7,084 bases of DNA from Candidatus Omnitrophota bacterium (GTDB taxonomy: Bacteria; Omnitrophota; Gorgyraeia; 1-14-0-20-64-10; JACQQZ01), in assembly GCA_016206635.1 (NCBI GenBank), contig JACQRF010000104.1:1-7084 (forward strand). The letters are read 5' to 3'. Below, in pieces: positions 1-5,957 of the stretch. The first letter of the stretch is position 1. Every line of letters starts with the position of its first letter. The notes below the pieces were generated by a model. It worked only from the letters and a program-made list of their open reading frames with translations, did not search any database and had not been told where the DNA came from. Both the position numbers and the translations under genes were made by a program.

Positions 1-570
1 CTCTACCCCGACGTGGTCGAATCGCAGTCGGCCTTCGGCGGCCCCTCGGCGACGATCAAAACCCATCACAACGTCGGCGGCCTGCCGAAAGACATGGCGT
101 TCTCGCTGATCGAGCCGTTGAAATTCCTGTTCAAGGATGAGGTGCGGCAAGTGGGCCGGGCCCTGGGGCTGCCCGACGCGCTGCTGAACCGCCACCCGTT
201 CCCCGGGCCGGGGCTGGCCGTGCGGATCCTCGGTGAAGTGACCGTGCCGCGCCTGGCTCTGCTGCGCGAAGCGGACGTCCGGTTCATCGAGGCGTTGCAG
301 GAGAGCGGCTGGTACGACAAGGTGTGGCAGGCGTTCGCCGTCTTGCTGCCGGTGAAGACCGTCGGGGTGATGGGCGACGAGCGGACGTACGAGCACGTGA
401 TCGCGCTGCGGGCCGTCACCAGCCAGGACGGCATGACGGCGGATTGGGCGCGGCTGCCCGCGGACCTCTTGGAGCGGGTCGCCACGCGCATTGTGAACGA
501 GGTCAAAGGGATCAACCGGGTGGTGTACGACGTGACCAGCAAGCCGCCCGGTACCATCGAGTGGGAATAA
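1..570 (+). CDS. guaA: GMP synthase (glutamine-hydrolysing), C-terminal part, 5' truncated by window edge
   Basis: GuaA converts XMP, glutamine and ATP to GMP in the cytoplasm, the last step of guanine nucleotide synthesis. The reading frame is open from base 1, so the gene begins upstream. The 189 residues here are roughly the last third of a protein usually a little over 500 residues long. They cover the end of the ATP-pyrophosphatase domain and the C-terminal dimerisation domain that completes the XMP site. Diagnostic motifs are HHNVGGLP (64-87), FKDEVR, RHPFPGPG (190-213), LPVKTVGVMGDERTYE, ALRAV and the terminal SKPPGTIEWE (538-567) just before the TAA stop. The N-terminal glutamine amidotransferase domain and the SGGVDS ATP loop lie outside the window. 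The gene looks intact to its natural end. The next gene follows after 27 bases without a terminator-like hairpin, so read-through is likely. Confidence 0.97.
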   Translation, partial: LYPDVVESQSAFGGPSATIKTHHNVGGLPKDMAFSLIEPLKFLFKDEVRQVGRALGLPDALLNRHPFPGPGLAVRILGEVTVPRLALLREADVRFIEALQESGWYDKVWQAFAVLLPVKTVGVMGDERTYEHVIALRAVTSQDGMTADWARLPADLLERVATRIVNEVKGINRVVYDVTSKPPGTIEWE

Positions 571-582
571 AGGTATGCAACC

Positions 583-589
583 AGGGAGG
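583..589 (+). promoter_or_regulatory. Shine-Dalgarno site of the 81-residue membrane protein
   Basis: AGGGAGG lies 8 bases before the ATG at 598. It supports that start over the next in-frame ATG at 601 and is one of the clearest ribosome binding sites in the window. It also supports this small frame being a real gene. Confidence 0.7.
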
Positions 590-597
590 CATTCTCT

Positions 598-843
598 ATG
601 ATGGGACACGGCGTCGCCGTCCTGTTGGTGTCGGCCGCAGCGGGGTACTGGGTGCTGGGGCAGTCGGAGCATCAGAAGGCCGGGGTGAAGAAACTCGGGC
701 AATACCTCGGCGTGGCGATCATCCTGGTCAGCGTGATCGGCGCGGCCTGCAAAATCTATTCGATCGTCACCTGCTACGGCGGCGGCATGGGGAAGGCGGC
801 GGTCTGCCCGATGACGGGGAAGCCGTTGCCAAGCACCCCCTGA
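598..843 (+). CDS. Small two-helix membrane protein of unknown function
   Basis: I do not recognise a named family. The 81-residue product has two hydrophobic stretches, about residues 6-21 and 36-57, joined by a short charged loop (SEHQKAGVKK), so it is probably a two-helix inner-membrane protein. Basic residues in the loop suggest that the loop faces the cytoplasm and both ends face outward. Cysteines stand at residues 51 and 59, within and at the end of helix 2, and at 70 in the tail motif CPMTGKPL; a metal or redox role is possible but unproven. The start at 598 is backed by a strong Shine-Dalgarno site. The gene sits between guaA and a DUF59 Fe-S assembly gene, 24 bases before the latter. 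Coding status rests on the ribosome binding site, the membrane-like composition and the tight packing. The first hydrophobic stretch could alternatively be an uncleaved signal anchor. Confidence 0.7.
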   Translation: MMGHGVAVLLVSAAAGYWVLGQSEHQKAGVKKLGQYLGVAIILVSVIGAACKIYSIVTCYGGGMGKAAVCPMTGKPLPSTP

Positions 844-849
844 GGGGGG
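836..849 (+). other. Short GC hairpin spanning a stop codon
   Basis: CCCCC (836-840) and GGGGG(G) (844-849) can pair around a loop formed by the TGA stop of the small membrane protein. The stem is short and no T-run follows, so it is not a canonical terminator. It may affect translation termination or coupling to the next gene, or may simply be chance in GC-rich DNA. Confidence 0.3.
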
Positions 850-867
850 CAACAACTGAGTGATGAG

Positions 868-1170
868 ATGGTGACTGAGCAGCAGGTCTATGACGCGTTG
901 AGAGAGGTCCACGACCCGGAGATCCCGGTCAATATCGTGGAGCTCGGGCTCGTGTACGGCGTGGCGGTCGAGGACGGCAAGACGGTGCGCGTGACGATGA
1001 CGCTCACGACCCCAGGGTGCGGCATGGCGCAGCAGATTGCGATGTCGGCCAAGCAGTCGGTCCTGAAGGTGCCGGGGGTCGAGCAGGCCTGGGTGACCGT
1101 CGTGTGGGAGCCGCGGTGGGACCCCAGCCGCATGTCCCCGGCGGCCCGGCAGAAACTCGGCATGGCGTGA
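868..1170 (+). CDS. SufT/MIP18-type Fe-S assembly protein (DUF59 domain)
   Basis: The 100-residue protein is a single DUF59 (MIP18/SufT/PaaD-like) domain. Members help insert or mature iron-sulfur clusters in cytoplasmic target proteins; this role comes from the family. Visible hallmarks are the N-terminal helix, then DPEIPVNIVELGLVY (residues 16-30), VTMTLTTPGCGM (42-53) with the conserved cysteine 51, and the C-terminal WEPRWDPSRMSPAARQKLGM that is typical of the stand-alone SufT-like form. The length matches that form. No sufBCD or iscS gene is in view, so a strict sufT symbol is not assigned. The ATG at 868 has only weak purine sequence upstream (GATGAG), and the GTG at 871 is an alternative. 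The stop is overlapped by the GTG start of the next gene (GTGA), which implies translational coupling to the kinase downstream. Confidence 0.92.
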   Translation: MVTEQQVYDALREVHDPEIPVNIVELGLVYGVAVEDGKTVRVTMTLTTPGCGMAQQIAMSAKQSVLKVPGVEQAWVTVVWEPRWDPSRMSPAARQKLGMA

Positions 1171-2957
1171 CCCCACCGCCCCGGCCGCCCTCAGGGGGCG
1201 CGGCCCCCTCGCCGCCGATCCGGGTCTTGCTCATCGAGGACGATCCGGGCGACGCGGATCTCGTCAAGATCGTCCTGGCGGAGAGCGCCAACCCGAAGTT
1301 CCAGGTCACCTGGGCCGACCGGCTGAAGGCGGGGCTGGACGCGCTGGCCCGAAACAGCACCGATGTGGTGCTGTCCGATTTGGGCTTGCCGGACAGTCGC
1401 GGGATCGAGACGTTCCTGCGGGTGCATGCCCAGGCCCCGGCGGTGCCGATCGTCCTGATGACCGGCTTCGACGATGAGACGTTCGCCCTCGAGGCGGTCC
1501 GGCACGGCGCGCAGGATTACCTGGTCAAAGGGTCGGTGGATGGCAAGCTGCTGTCGCGCGTCATCCGCTACGCCATCGAGCGCAAGCGGGCGGAGGAGGA
1601 GCTCTCACGGCTGGCCTCGTTCCCGGAGCTGAACCCGAACCCGATTCTCGAGGTGGATCTGGCGGGGCAGGTGACCTACAGCAACCCGGCGACGCGCACG
1701 CAGTTCCCGGATCTGCCGGCGCTGGCGGCCCGGCACCCGTTGCTGGCCGATGCCCCGGCGATCATCGGGCAGCTCCAGCAGAGCCACCGGCTGTCGTCCA
1801 TGCGCGAGCTGACGATCGGCAGCCGCATCTACGAGCAGCAGTTTTACTACGTGCAGGGGGACCGCGTCGCCCGCACGTACGTCCAGGATGTCACCGAGCG
1901 CAAGCAGGTGGAGCAGATGAAGGACGATTTCGTCGGGACCGTGTCGCATGAGCTGCGCACCCCGCTCTCGATCACCCGCGAGGGGATCAGCCAGGTCCTC
2001 GATGGGCTCCTGGGCCCGGTCAGCGAGCGGCAGGTCCAGATCCTCCAGATCGCGCGCAACCAGATGGACCGCCTGGCCCGGATCATCAACGCCCTGCTCG
2101 ATATCTCCAAGCTGGAGGCGGGACGCGTGGGGCTGCAGCGGGCGCGGGTGGATCTCGCCGCGCTGATCCGGCAGGCGACGGCCGGGTTCGAGCCGCGCGC
2201 GGCGGAGAAACGTTTAACGCTCACCGTCACGATCCCCCCCGGCCCGCTCGAGGTGTACGGCGACGCGGATAAATTGGTTGAGGTCTTCACGAACCTCGTC
2301 GGCAACGCGATGAAGTTCACGACGCGCGGCGGCGTCGAGATCGCCGCCGCCCCGGCCGCCGCCGGCTGGGTCGAGTGCCGCGTGGCCGACACCGGCTTGG
2401 GGATCGCCGCGGAGAACCTGCCCAAGGTGTTCAACCGGTTCCAGCAGTTCGGCCGTCCCGACGCCGCCGGCGGCGAGCTGGGGACCGGCTTGGGACTGGC
2501 GATCACCAAGGGGTTGGTCGAGCTGCACCACGGGACCATCCGCGTGGAGAGCCGGCTGGGCCAGGGGACCACCTTTTTCTTCACGCTCCCCGCCTACTCG
2601 GTCGAGATGGTGCTGGCCGTCCACCTGAAAGATGCCGTGCAGAAGGCGGCGATGGACCACGCGCGGCTCTCGGTGCTGCTGATCCGCGTCCCGGCGGGCG
2701 GGCCGGCGCCGGCTGCGGTGATGGACGCGATCCAGGGGGCGCTGCGCGACCGGGCGGGGCGGGCCGGCGTCCTGGCGCTGCCGGCCCCGGAGGGGGCGGT
2801 GGTCCTCCTGGCGGAGACCGACCGGGCCGGCGCGGCGAAAGTCGCCGCGCAGATCGAGCAGGCCGTGGTAGAGTGTGCGGTGTCGTGGCGGGGCGCGACG
2901 TATCCGGATGAGGCGAGGACCGCGGAGGAATTGCTGGCGATCGCGAGGGCGCGCTGA
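1167..2957 (+). CDS. REC-PAS-histidine kinase with degenerate GGDEF-like C-terminal domain
   Basis: This is a soluble two-component kinase of 596 residues. Domains in order: a proline-rich leader (2-17); a receiver (18-138) with acidic pair D25/D26, phospho-acceptor D71 in LSDLGLPD, T99 and K121; a PAS-like domain (about 150-245) beginning ELNPNPILEVD and ending in DVTERK; a HisKA domain with phospho-acceptor H261 in SHELRTPL; and a HATPase domain with N box NLVGNAMKF (376-384), DTGLGI (408-413) and GTGLGL (439-444). Residues 478-596 resemble a GGDEF fold that has lost its catalytic residues (see findings). No membrane helix is visible. I chose the GTG at 1167 because it overlaps the upstream stop as GTGA; the frame stays open further 5', but that part lies inside the DUF59 gene, and the next starts fall inside the receiver. 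No good Shine-Dalgarno site is seen, so coupling is likely. The gene ends in TGATG, overlapping the receiver gene by one base. Confidence 0.93.
   Translation: MTPPPRPPSGGAAPSPPIRVLLIEDDPGDADLVKIVLAESANPKFQVTWADRLKAGLDALARNSTDVVLSDLGLPDSRGIETFLRVHAQAPAVPIVLMTGFDDETFALEAVRHGAQDYLVKGSVDGKLLSRVIRYAIERKRAEEELSRLASFPELNPNPILEVDLAGQVTYSNPATRTQFPDLPALAARHPLLADAPAIIGQLQQSHRLSSMRELTIGSRIYEQQFYYVQGDRVARTYVQDVTERKQVEQMKDDFVGTVSHELRTPLSITREGISQVLDGLLGPVSERQVQILQIARNQMDRLARIINALLDISKLEAGRVGLQRARVDLAALIRQATAGFEPRAAEKRLTLTVTIPPGPLEVYGDADKLVEVFTNLVGNAMKFTTRGGVEIAAAPAAAGWVECRVADTGLGIAAENLPKVFNRFQQFGRPDAAGGELGTGLGLAITKGLVELHHGTIRVESRLGQGTTFFFTLPAYSVEMVLAVHLKDAVQKAAMDHARLSVLLIRVPAGGPAPAAVMDAIQGALRDRAGRAGVLALPAPEGAVVLLAETDRAGAAKVAAQIEQAVVECAVSWRGATYPDEARTAEELLAIARAR
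1194..1208 (+). other. GC hairpin near the kinase translation start
   Basis: GGGGG (1194-1198) and CCCCC (1204-1208) can pair around a five-base loop, about 25 bases after the GTG start, within the proline-rich leader codons. No T-run follows, so it is not a terminator. It might slow initiation or early elongation, or be a by-product of the Gly/Ala/Pro codons. Confidence 0.25.
2945..2949 (+). promoter_or_regulatory. Shine-Dalgarno site of the stand-alone receiver gene
   Basis: GAGGG lies 7 bases before the ATG at 2957, inside the last codons of the upstream kinase. With the TGATG overlap it indicates that the receiver can be both coupled to the kinase and initiated independently. Confidence 0.5.
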
Positions 2958-3349
2958 TGGATCTCAAGACGGCCAAGGCCAAGAAAACCATCTTGTTCGT
3001 GGATGATGAGCCGGACCAGGTCCTGCTGATCCAGACGCGGCTGGAGGCCAACGGCTATGCGGTGCTCACGGCCGCCGATGGCGAGACCGGCCTGCAGCTG
3101 GCGATCGAGCGGCAGCCGGACCTCGTGATCGTGGACCTCCTGATCCCCCGGCTCGACGGCCTGGAAATCTGCCGGCGGTTGAAGCGGGACCCGACGACGG
3201 CGCGCATCCCGGTGGCGTTGTTCACGGCCTCGGCGACCCGCGACCTCGACGAGCTGTGCAAGACGGTTGGGTTCTCCGCGTATCTTCGGAAGCCGTACGA
3301 TGCCGCCGAGCTGCTGGCGATCATTCAAAAGCTCCTGACCGCCCCCTGA
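2957..3349 (+). CDS. Single-domain response regulator (CheY-like receiver)
   Basis: The 130-residue protein is one receiver domain with no output domain. Acidic residues D16 and D17 bind the metal, D60 in LVIVDLLIPRLDG is the expected phospho-acceptor, T90 is the switch threonine and K112 in LRKPY is the conserved lysine. All key residues are present, so it should accept phosphate from a kinase. Such stand-alone receivers work by binding partners (as CheY does) or by relaying phosphate to another protein, which is known for the family. Its place between two soluble histidine kinases suggests that it is a shared substrate of one or both. The ATG at 2957 overlaps the upstream stop and has a GAGGG ribosome site. 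Nine bases separate its stop from the next kinase. The lysine-rich N-terminus (residues 4-10) precedes the first beta strand. Confidence 0.95.
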   Translation: MDLKTAKAKKTILFVDDEPDQVLLIQTRLEANGYAVLTAADGETGLQLAIERQPDLVIVDLLIPRLDGLEICRRLKRDPTTARIPVALFTASATRDLDELCKTVGFSAYLRKPYDAAELLAIIQKLLTAP

Positions 3350-3358
3350 TCCGACCCC

Positions 3359-4993
3359 ATGGCGGCGATGCCCAGCCCTTCCGCGGAGACCCAACGGCTG
3401 GTGGCGGTGCGCGCGCTCGGCCTCGTGGAGACGCCCCCGGAGGAGCGGTTCGACGGGATCACGCGCCTGGCCGCCCGCGCGTTCAATGTCCCGTGGGCGG
3501 CCATCTCCGTGGTGGACGCCACGCGGGCTTGGTACAAATCGCGCTACGGCGGCGGGCCGCCCGAGCTGCCGCGCGCCGCGACCTTTGACAATCACGTCAT
3601 GCTCGGCGATGGCCCGCTCATCGTGCCCGATGCGCCGCGCGATGCCCGGTTCGCGGCGTTCCCGCAGGTGGCCGACGAGCCGCATCTGCGGTTTTACGCC
3701 GGACATCCGGTGGCGGCGGCCGACGGCAGCAAGGTCGGCGTCCTCGCCATCGCGGACGCGCAGCCGCGGGAGCTGTCGCCGGCGGACACCCAGGCGCTGC
3801 GGAATCTCGCCGGCTGGGTGGAGCGGGAATTCAACCTCCTCCAGACGCAAACCGAGCTCAAATGGGCCAAGGAGGCGCAGCGCCGCGGGGAGGAGCATTT
3901 CCGGCTGCTGATCGAGAACGCCCAGGAGATCGTCCTCGTCCTCGAGGCCGACGGCGTGATGCGGTACAAGAGCCCGTCCATCGAGCGGGTGCTCGGCTAC
4001 CGGCCGCACGATCTGGTGCGCAAGAGCCTGTTCGAATTCGTCGCCGCCTACGATTTGCCGAAGGCGCTGATGGTGTTCAACGAGGCGATCCGGCGGTCGG
4101 GGACGACCCAGTTCGCGGAGTTTCAGTGCCGGCACAAAGATGGCTCCTGGCGTTCGATGGAGGCGTGGCTCAAGAATCTCTTGCACGACCGGGTGGTGGA
4201 GGGGATCATCGTCAACGTGCGCGACGTCACCGAGCTTACGCAGGCCGAGGCGGTGGCTCGGAAGACGGCCGAGGATCTGGCGCGATCCAACCAGGAGCTG
4301 GAGCAGTTCGCCTACGCCGCCTCGCACGATCTCCAGGAGCCGCTGCGGAAGATCGCCAGCTATACCCAGCTGCTGCAGCAGCGGTACAAGGGGAAGTTCG
4401 ACGCCGAGGCCGACAAATTCATCGGCTACATCGTGGACGGGGCGTACCGGATGCAGGCGCTGATCCGCGACCTCCTCATGTATTCCCGCGCCGGCCGCGG
4501 GGAGCTGGCCCTGGAGCCGGCCGACCTGGAGCAGCTGCTGGCGCAGGCGCTGTCGAATCTCGACACGGCGATCCAGGGGAACCAGGCCGTCGTCACGCAT
4601 GACCCGCTGCCGGTCGTGATGGCCAGCCCGTCGCAGCTCACGCAGGTGTTGCAGAACCTGATCGGCAACGCCATCAAATACCACGGCGAGGCCCCGCCAG
4701 CGGTGCACGTCTCGGCCGCCCAGCGCGCCGGCCTGTGGCATCTCTCGATCCGGGACAACGGGATCGGGATTGATCCGAAGTTCGCGGACCGGGTGTTCGT
4801 GATTTTCCAGCGGCTGCACACCAAGCGGGAATACCCCGGCACCGGGATCGGCCTGGCCATCTGCAAGAAAATCATCGAGCGCCATGGCGGACAGATCTGG
4901 CTGGAGTCGGAGGGCGAGGGGAAGGGCACGACGTTCCAGATCACGCTCCCGGCCGAGCCGGTGACGCCGGCCGCGCCGGCGGCGGGGGGCTGA
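3359..4993 (+). CDS. Cytosolic GAF-PAS-histidine kinase
   Basis: This is a 544-residue sensor kinase with no visible membrane helix. Domains in order: a GAF domain (about 10-160) with the recognisable LGLVETPPEERFDGITRLAA opening, then VPDAPRDARFA and RFYAGHPV; a helical linker; a PAS/PAC domain (about 178-292, ending NVRDVTEL); a short coiled helix; a HisKA domain with phospho-acceptor H323 in ASHDLQEPLRK, the form common in phytochrome-related kinases; and a HATPase domain with NLIGNAIKY (433-441), DNGIGID (466-472) and GTGIGLAICKK (494-504). All catalytic motifs are intact. In this GAF subtype a Cys commonly follows the Phe of the SFCAH-like segment, whereas here it reads TFDNH (75-79). 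No bilin-binding cysteine is apparent, so light sensing is not supported. Signal unknown. The ATG at 3359 lacks a Shine-Dalgarno site, and the in-frame ATG at 3368 is an alternative. It likely shares the neighbouring receiver. Confidence 0.94.
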   Translation: MAAMPSPSAETQRLVAVRALGLVETPPEERFDGITRLAARAFNVPWAAISVVDATRAWYKSRYGGGPPELPRAATFDNHVMLGDGPLIVPDAPRDARFAAFPQVADEPHLRFYAGHPVAAADGSKVGVLAIADAQPRELSPADTQALRNLAGWVEREFNLLQTQTELKWAKEAQRRGEEHFRLLIENAQEIVLVLEADGVMRYKSPSIERVLGYRPHDLVRKSLFEFVAAYDLPKALMVFNEAIRRSGTTQFAEFQCRHKDGSWRSMEAWLKNLLHDRVVEGIIVNVRDVTELTQAEAVARKTAEDLARSNQELEQFAYAASHDLQEPLRKIASYTQLLQQRYKGKFDAEADKFIGYIVDGAYRMQALIRDLLMYSRAGRGELALEPADLEQLLAQALSNLDTAIQGNQAVVTHDPLPVVMASPSQLTQVLQNLIGNAIKYHGEAPPAVHVSAAQRAGLWHLSIRDNGIGIDPKFADRVFVIFQRLHTKREYPGTGIGLAICKKIIERHGGQIWLESEGEGKGTTFQITLPAEPVTPAAPAAGG

Positions 4994-4997
4994 GCTC

Positions 4998-5399
4998 GTG
5001 GCGGTCGCGTCGCTGGGCCGGCTGGAGGAAATCGCCGCGTGGCAGAAGGCCAAGCAGCTGACGCTGGAGGTCTACACCGTGTCGGCGCAGGGGGCGTTCG
5101 CCAAGGACGCCCAGATGCAGGACCAGTTCCGGACCGGGTGCGTGGCGATCCTGACCCACATCGTCGAGGGGTTCAAGCGGAGCGAGACCGGTGAGTTCGC
5201 GCCGCCGCTGGCGCAGGCGAATCTGGCGGCCGGCGAGATCCGCGACCGCCTCTATGCCGCGGCGGACAAGGGGTATCTCGGCAAGATGATTTTCGACCAT
5301 TTGTTTGTGCTGGCGACGGAGACGAGCCGCGCTATTGATGAGTTGACGAATTATTTGCGGAAGTCGTCCGCCAAGGGCGGGCGACCCGCCGTGACCTAG
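4998..5399 (+). CDS. Four-helix-bundle protein (S23/intervening-sequence protein family)
   Basis: The 133-residue product matches the small four-helix-bundle family first noticed in 23S rRNA intervening sequences of Leptospira and Coxiella and related in fold to the Avd protein of diversity-generating retroelements. Visible marks are AWQKAKQLTLEVYTV (residues 14-28), FAKDAQMQDQFR (34-45), the signature HIVEGFKRSETGEF (54-67), the AAGEIRDRLYAAADKGYL helix and a final helix ending NYLRK. Charge patterns suggest an oligomer that may bind nucleic acid, but the function of stand-alone members is unknown. The start is a GTG four bases after the kinase stop; GGGGGG at 4984-4989 may serve as a ribosome site 8 bases upstream. 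No rRNA or reverse transcriptase is nearby. The 3' part uses more TTG leucine codons and looks less GC-rich than its neighbours, a weak hint of separate origin. Confidence 0.85.
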   Translation: MAVASLGRLEEIAAWQKAKQLTLEVYTVSAQGAFAKDAQMQDQFRTGCVAILTHIVEGFKRSETGEFAPPLAQANLAAGEIRDRLYAAADKGYLGKMIFDHLFVLATETSRAIDELTNYLRKSSAKGGRPAVT

Positions 5400-5403
5400 G
5401 AGG
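5398..5403 (+). promoter_or_regulatory. Consensus Shine-Dalgarno site of the 61-residue membrane protein
   Basis: AGGAGG, overlapping the TAG stop of the four-helix-bundle gene, lies 7 bases before the ATG at 5411. It is the best ribosome binding site in the window and strongly supports the small downstream frame. Confidence 0.75.
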
Positions 5404-5410
5404 GGCTCCA

Positions 5411-5596
5411 ATGCTGACATCCGTTCGATGGCTCTATGTGGTGGCCGGGGCCCTGGCGCTCGTGTCGTGGGGCGTCGCCGTCTCGGCCGGCCGGCCGGTC
5501 ATCGCCTCGCTCTTGTGGGGCGTGGGATGGATGTGCCTGGGGCTGAGCGTCGGCGTCGTGGATTTCACGGCCCTCGCCCGCAAGCCGGGCCAGTGA
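5411..5596 (+). CDS. Small two-helix membrane protein, 61 residues, unknown function
   Basis: I do not recognise a family. The protein has two hydrophobic segments, about residues 7-25 and 30-49, linked by a short turn (SAGRP) and followed by a short polar tail ending ARKPGQ. This is consistent with a small hairpin membrane protein. It is glycine- and tryptophan-rich in the helices (SWGV, LLWGVGWMCLGL). Support for it being real comes from a consensus AGGAGG site at ideal spacing, its fit between neighbours (11 bases after the four-helix-bundle gene, 4 before the DUF5674 gene) and its membrane-like composition. Possible roles include a membrane subunit or anchor for a neighbour, but nothing in the sequence shows this. 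Confidence 0.7.
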   Translation: MLTSVRWLYVVAGALALVSWGVAVSAGRPVIASLLWGVGWMCLGLSVGVVDFTALARKPGQ

Positions 5597-5600
5597 CCTG

Positions 5601-5957
5601 ATGCGGATCGTCCGCGCCCCCCTGAGCCCGGCCGAAGTCCAGGCGTTCGCCGACGAGATCTTCGGCGGGATGATCAAAGTGGTCGTGGATGTCCGGCGCG
5701 GCCTCCTCGTCGCCGGGGCCGTCCAGCATGCGGACGGCGAGCGGCAGCTGCTCGAGATGGGGTCCTCCCTCGACGATATCTGGGGGGCGAACGTCTTCCC
5801 GAGCCGGGCTGCCCCGTCGATCGAGTACGCCTCGATGATCAACCAGGACCGCGCGGCCAACCGGGGCCACAAGGTGATCCAAGACCCGGCCACCCAGGCC
5901 CGGGTGGCGGCGGTCATCCGACAATATTTTCCCTCGTTGAATCATGAAGGCGCATAG
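5601..5957 (+). CDS. DUF5674-type conserved protein of unknown function
   Basis: The 118-residue protein resembles the DUF5674 family, a small soluble domain with no known activity. Family-like features are MIKVVVDVRRGLLVAGA (residues 24-40), the HADGE motif (43-47), LLEMGSS, DDIWGANVFP (58-67), IEYASMIN (74-81), the NRG/QDP region (87-96) and a C-terminal helix. The clustered polar residues (H43, D45, E47, D59, N64, E75, N81) could form a binding or catalytic pocket; this is inference only. The ATG at 5601 is four bases after the preceding stop and has no clear Shine-Dalgarno site, so it may be translated by coupling. Its last 14 bases overlap the start of dnaE in another frame, linking its translation to the replicative polymerase. 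The family assignment is from memory of conserved blocks, so the name is less certain than the coding status. Confidence 0.75.
   Translation: MRIVRAPLSPAEVQAFADEIFGGMIKVVVDVRRGLLVAGAVQHADGERQLLEMGSSLDDIWGANVFPSRAAPSIEYASMINQDRAANRGHKVIQDPATQARVAAVIRQYFPSLNHEGA

Noticed and set aside
324..863. Overlapping + strand frame across guaA and the small membrane gene
   Set aside because: It is out of frame with conserved GMP synthase sequence and has Arg/Gly/Ala-rich composition typical of a shadow frame.
1017..1166. Extended 5' end of the first kinase, inside the DUF59 gene
   Set aside because: The frame is open there but encodes Gly/Ala/Arg-rich sequence out of frame with a well-conserved DUF59 domain. 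The GTG at 1167 overlapping the stop is the natural start.
3359..4993. Bacteriophytochrome (light-sensing) kinase
   Set aside because: The HisKA type resembles phytochrome-related kinases, but there is no PHY domain and no apparent bilin-binding cysteine, and the GAF domain belongs to a different subtype.
2594..5053. Long open frame of 819 codons on the - strand
   Set aside because: It lies opposite two kinases and a receiver with clear domain motifs. Its translation is rich in Arg, Gly, Leu, Pro and His with no recognisable domain, as expected of a shadow frame in GC-rich DNA.
4998..5399. Diversity-generating retroelement suggested by the Avd-like fold
   Set aside because: No reverse transcriptase, template repeat or variable repeat is visible in the window, and the family has many members unrelated to retroelements.
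4998..5399. 23S rRNA intervening sequence
   Set aside because: No rRNA sequence surrounds the gene; it is flanked directly by protein-coding genes.
5484..5499. GGCCGG-type repeated palindromic tract
   Set aside because: It is a short run within the codons for Ser-Ala-Gly-Arg-Pro in a membrane protein and is expected at this GC content. No second copy was noticed.
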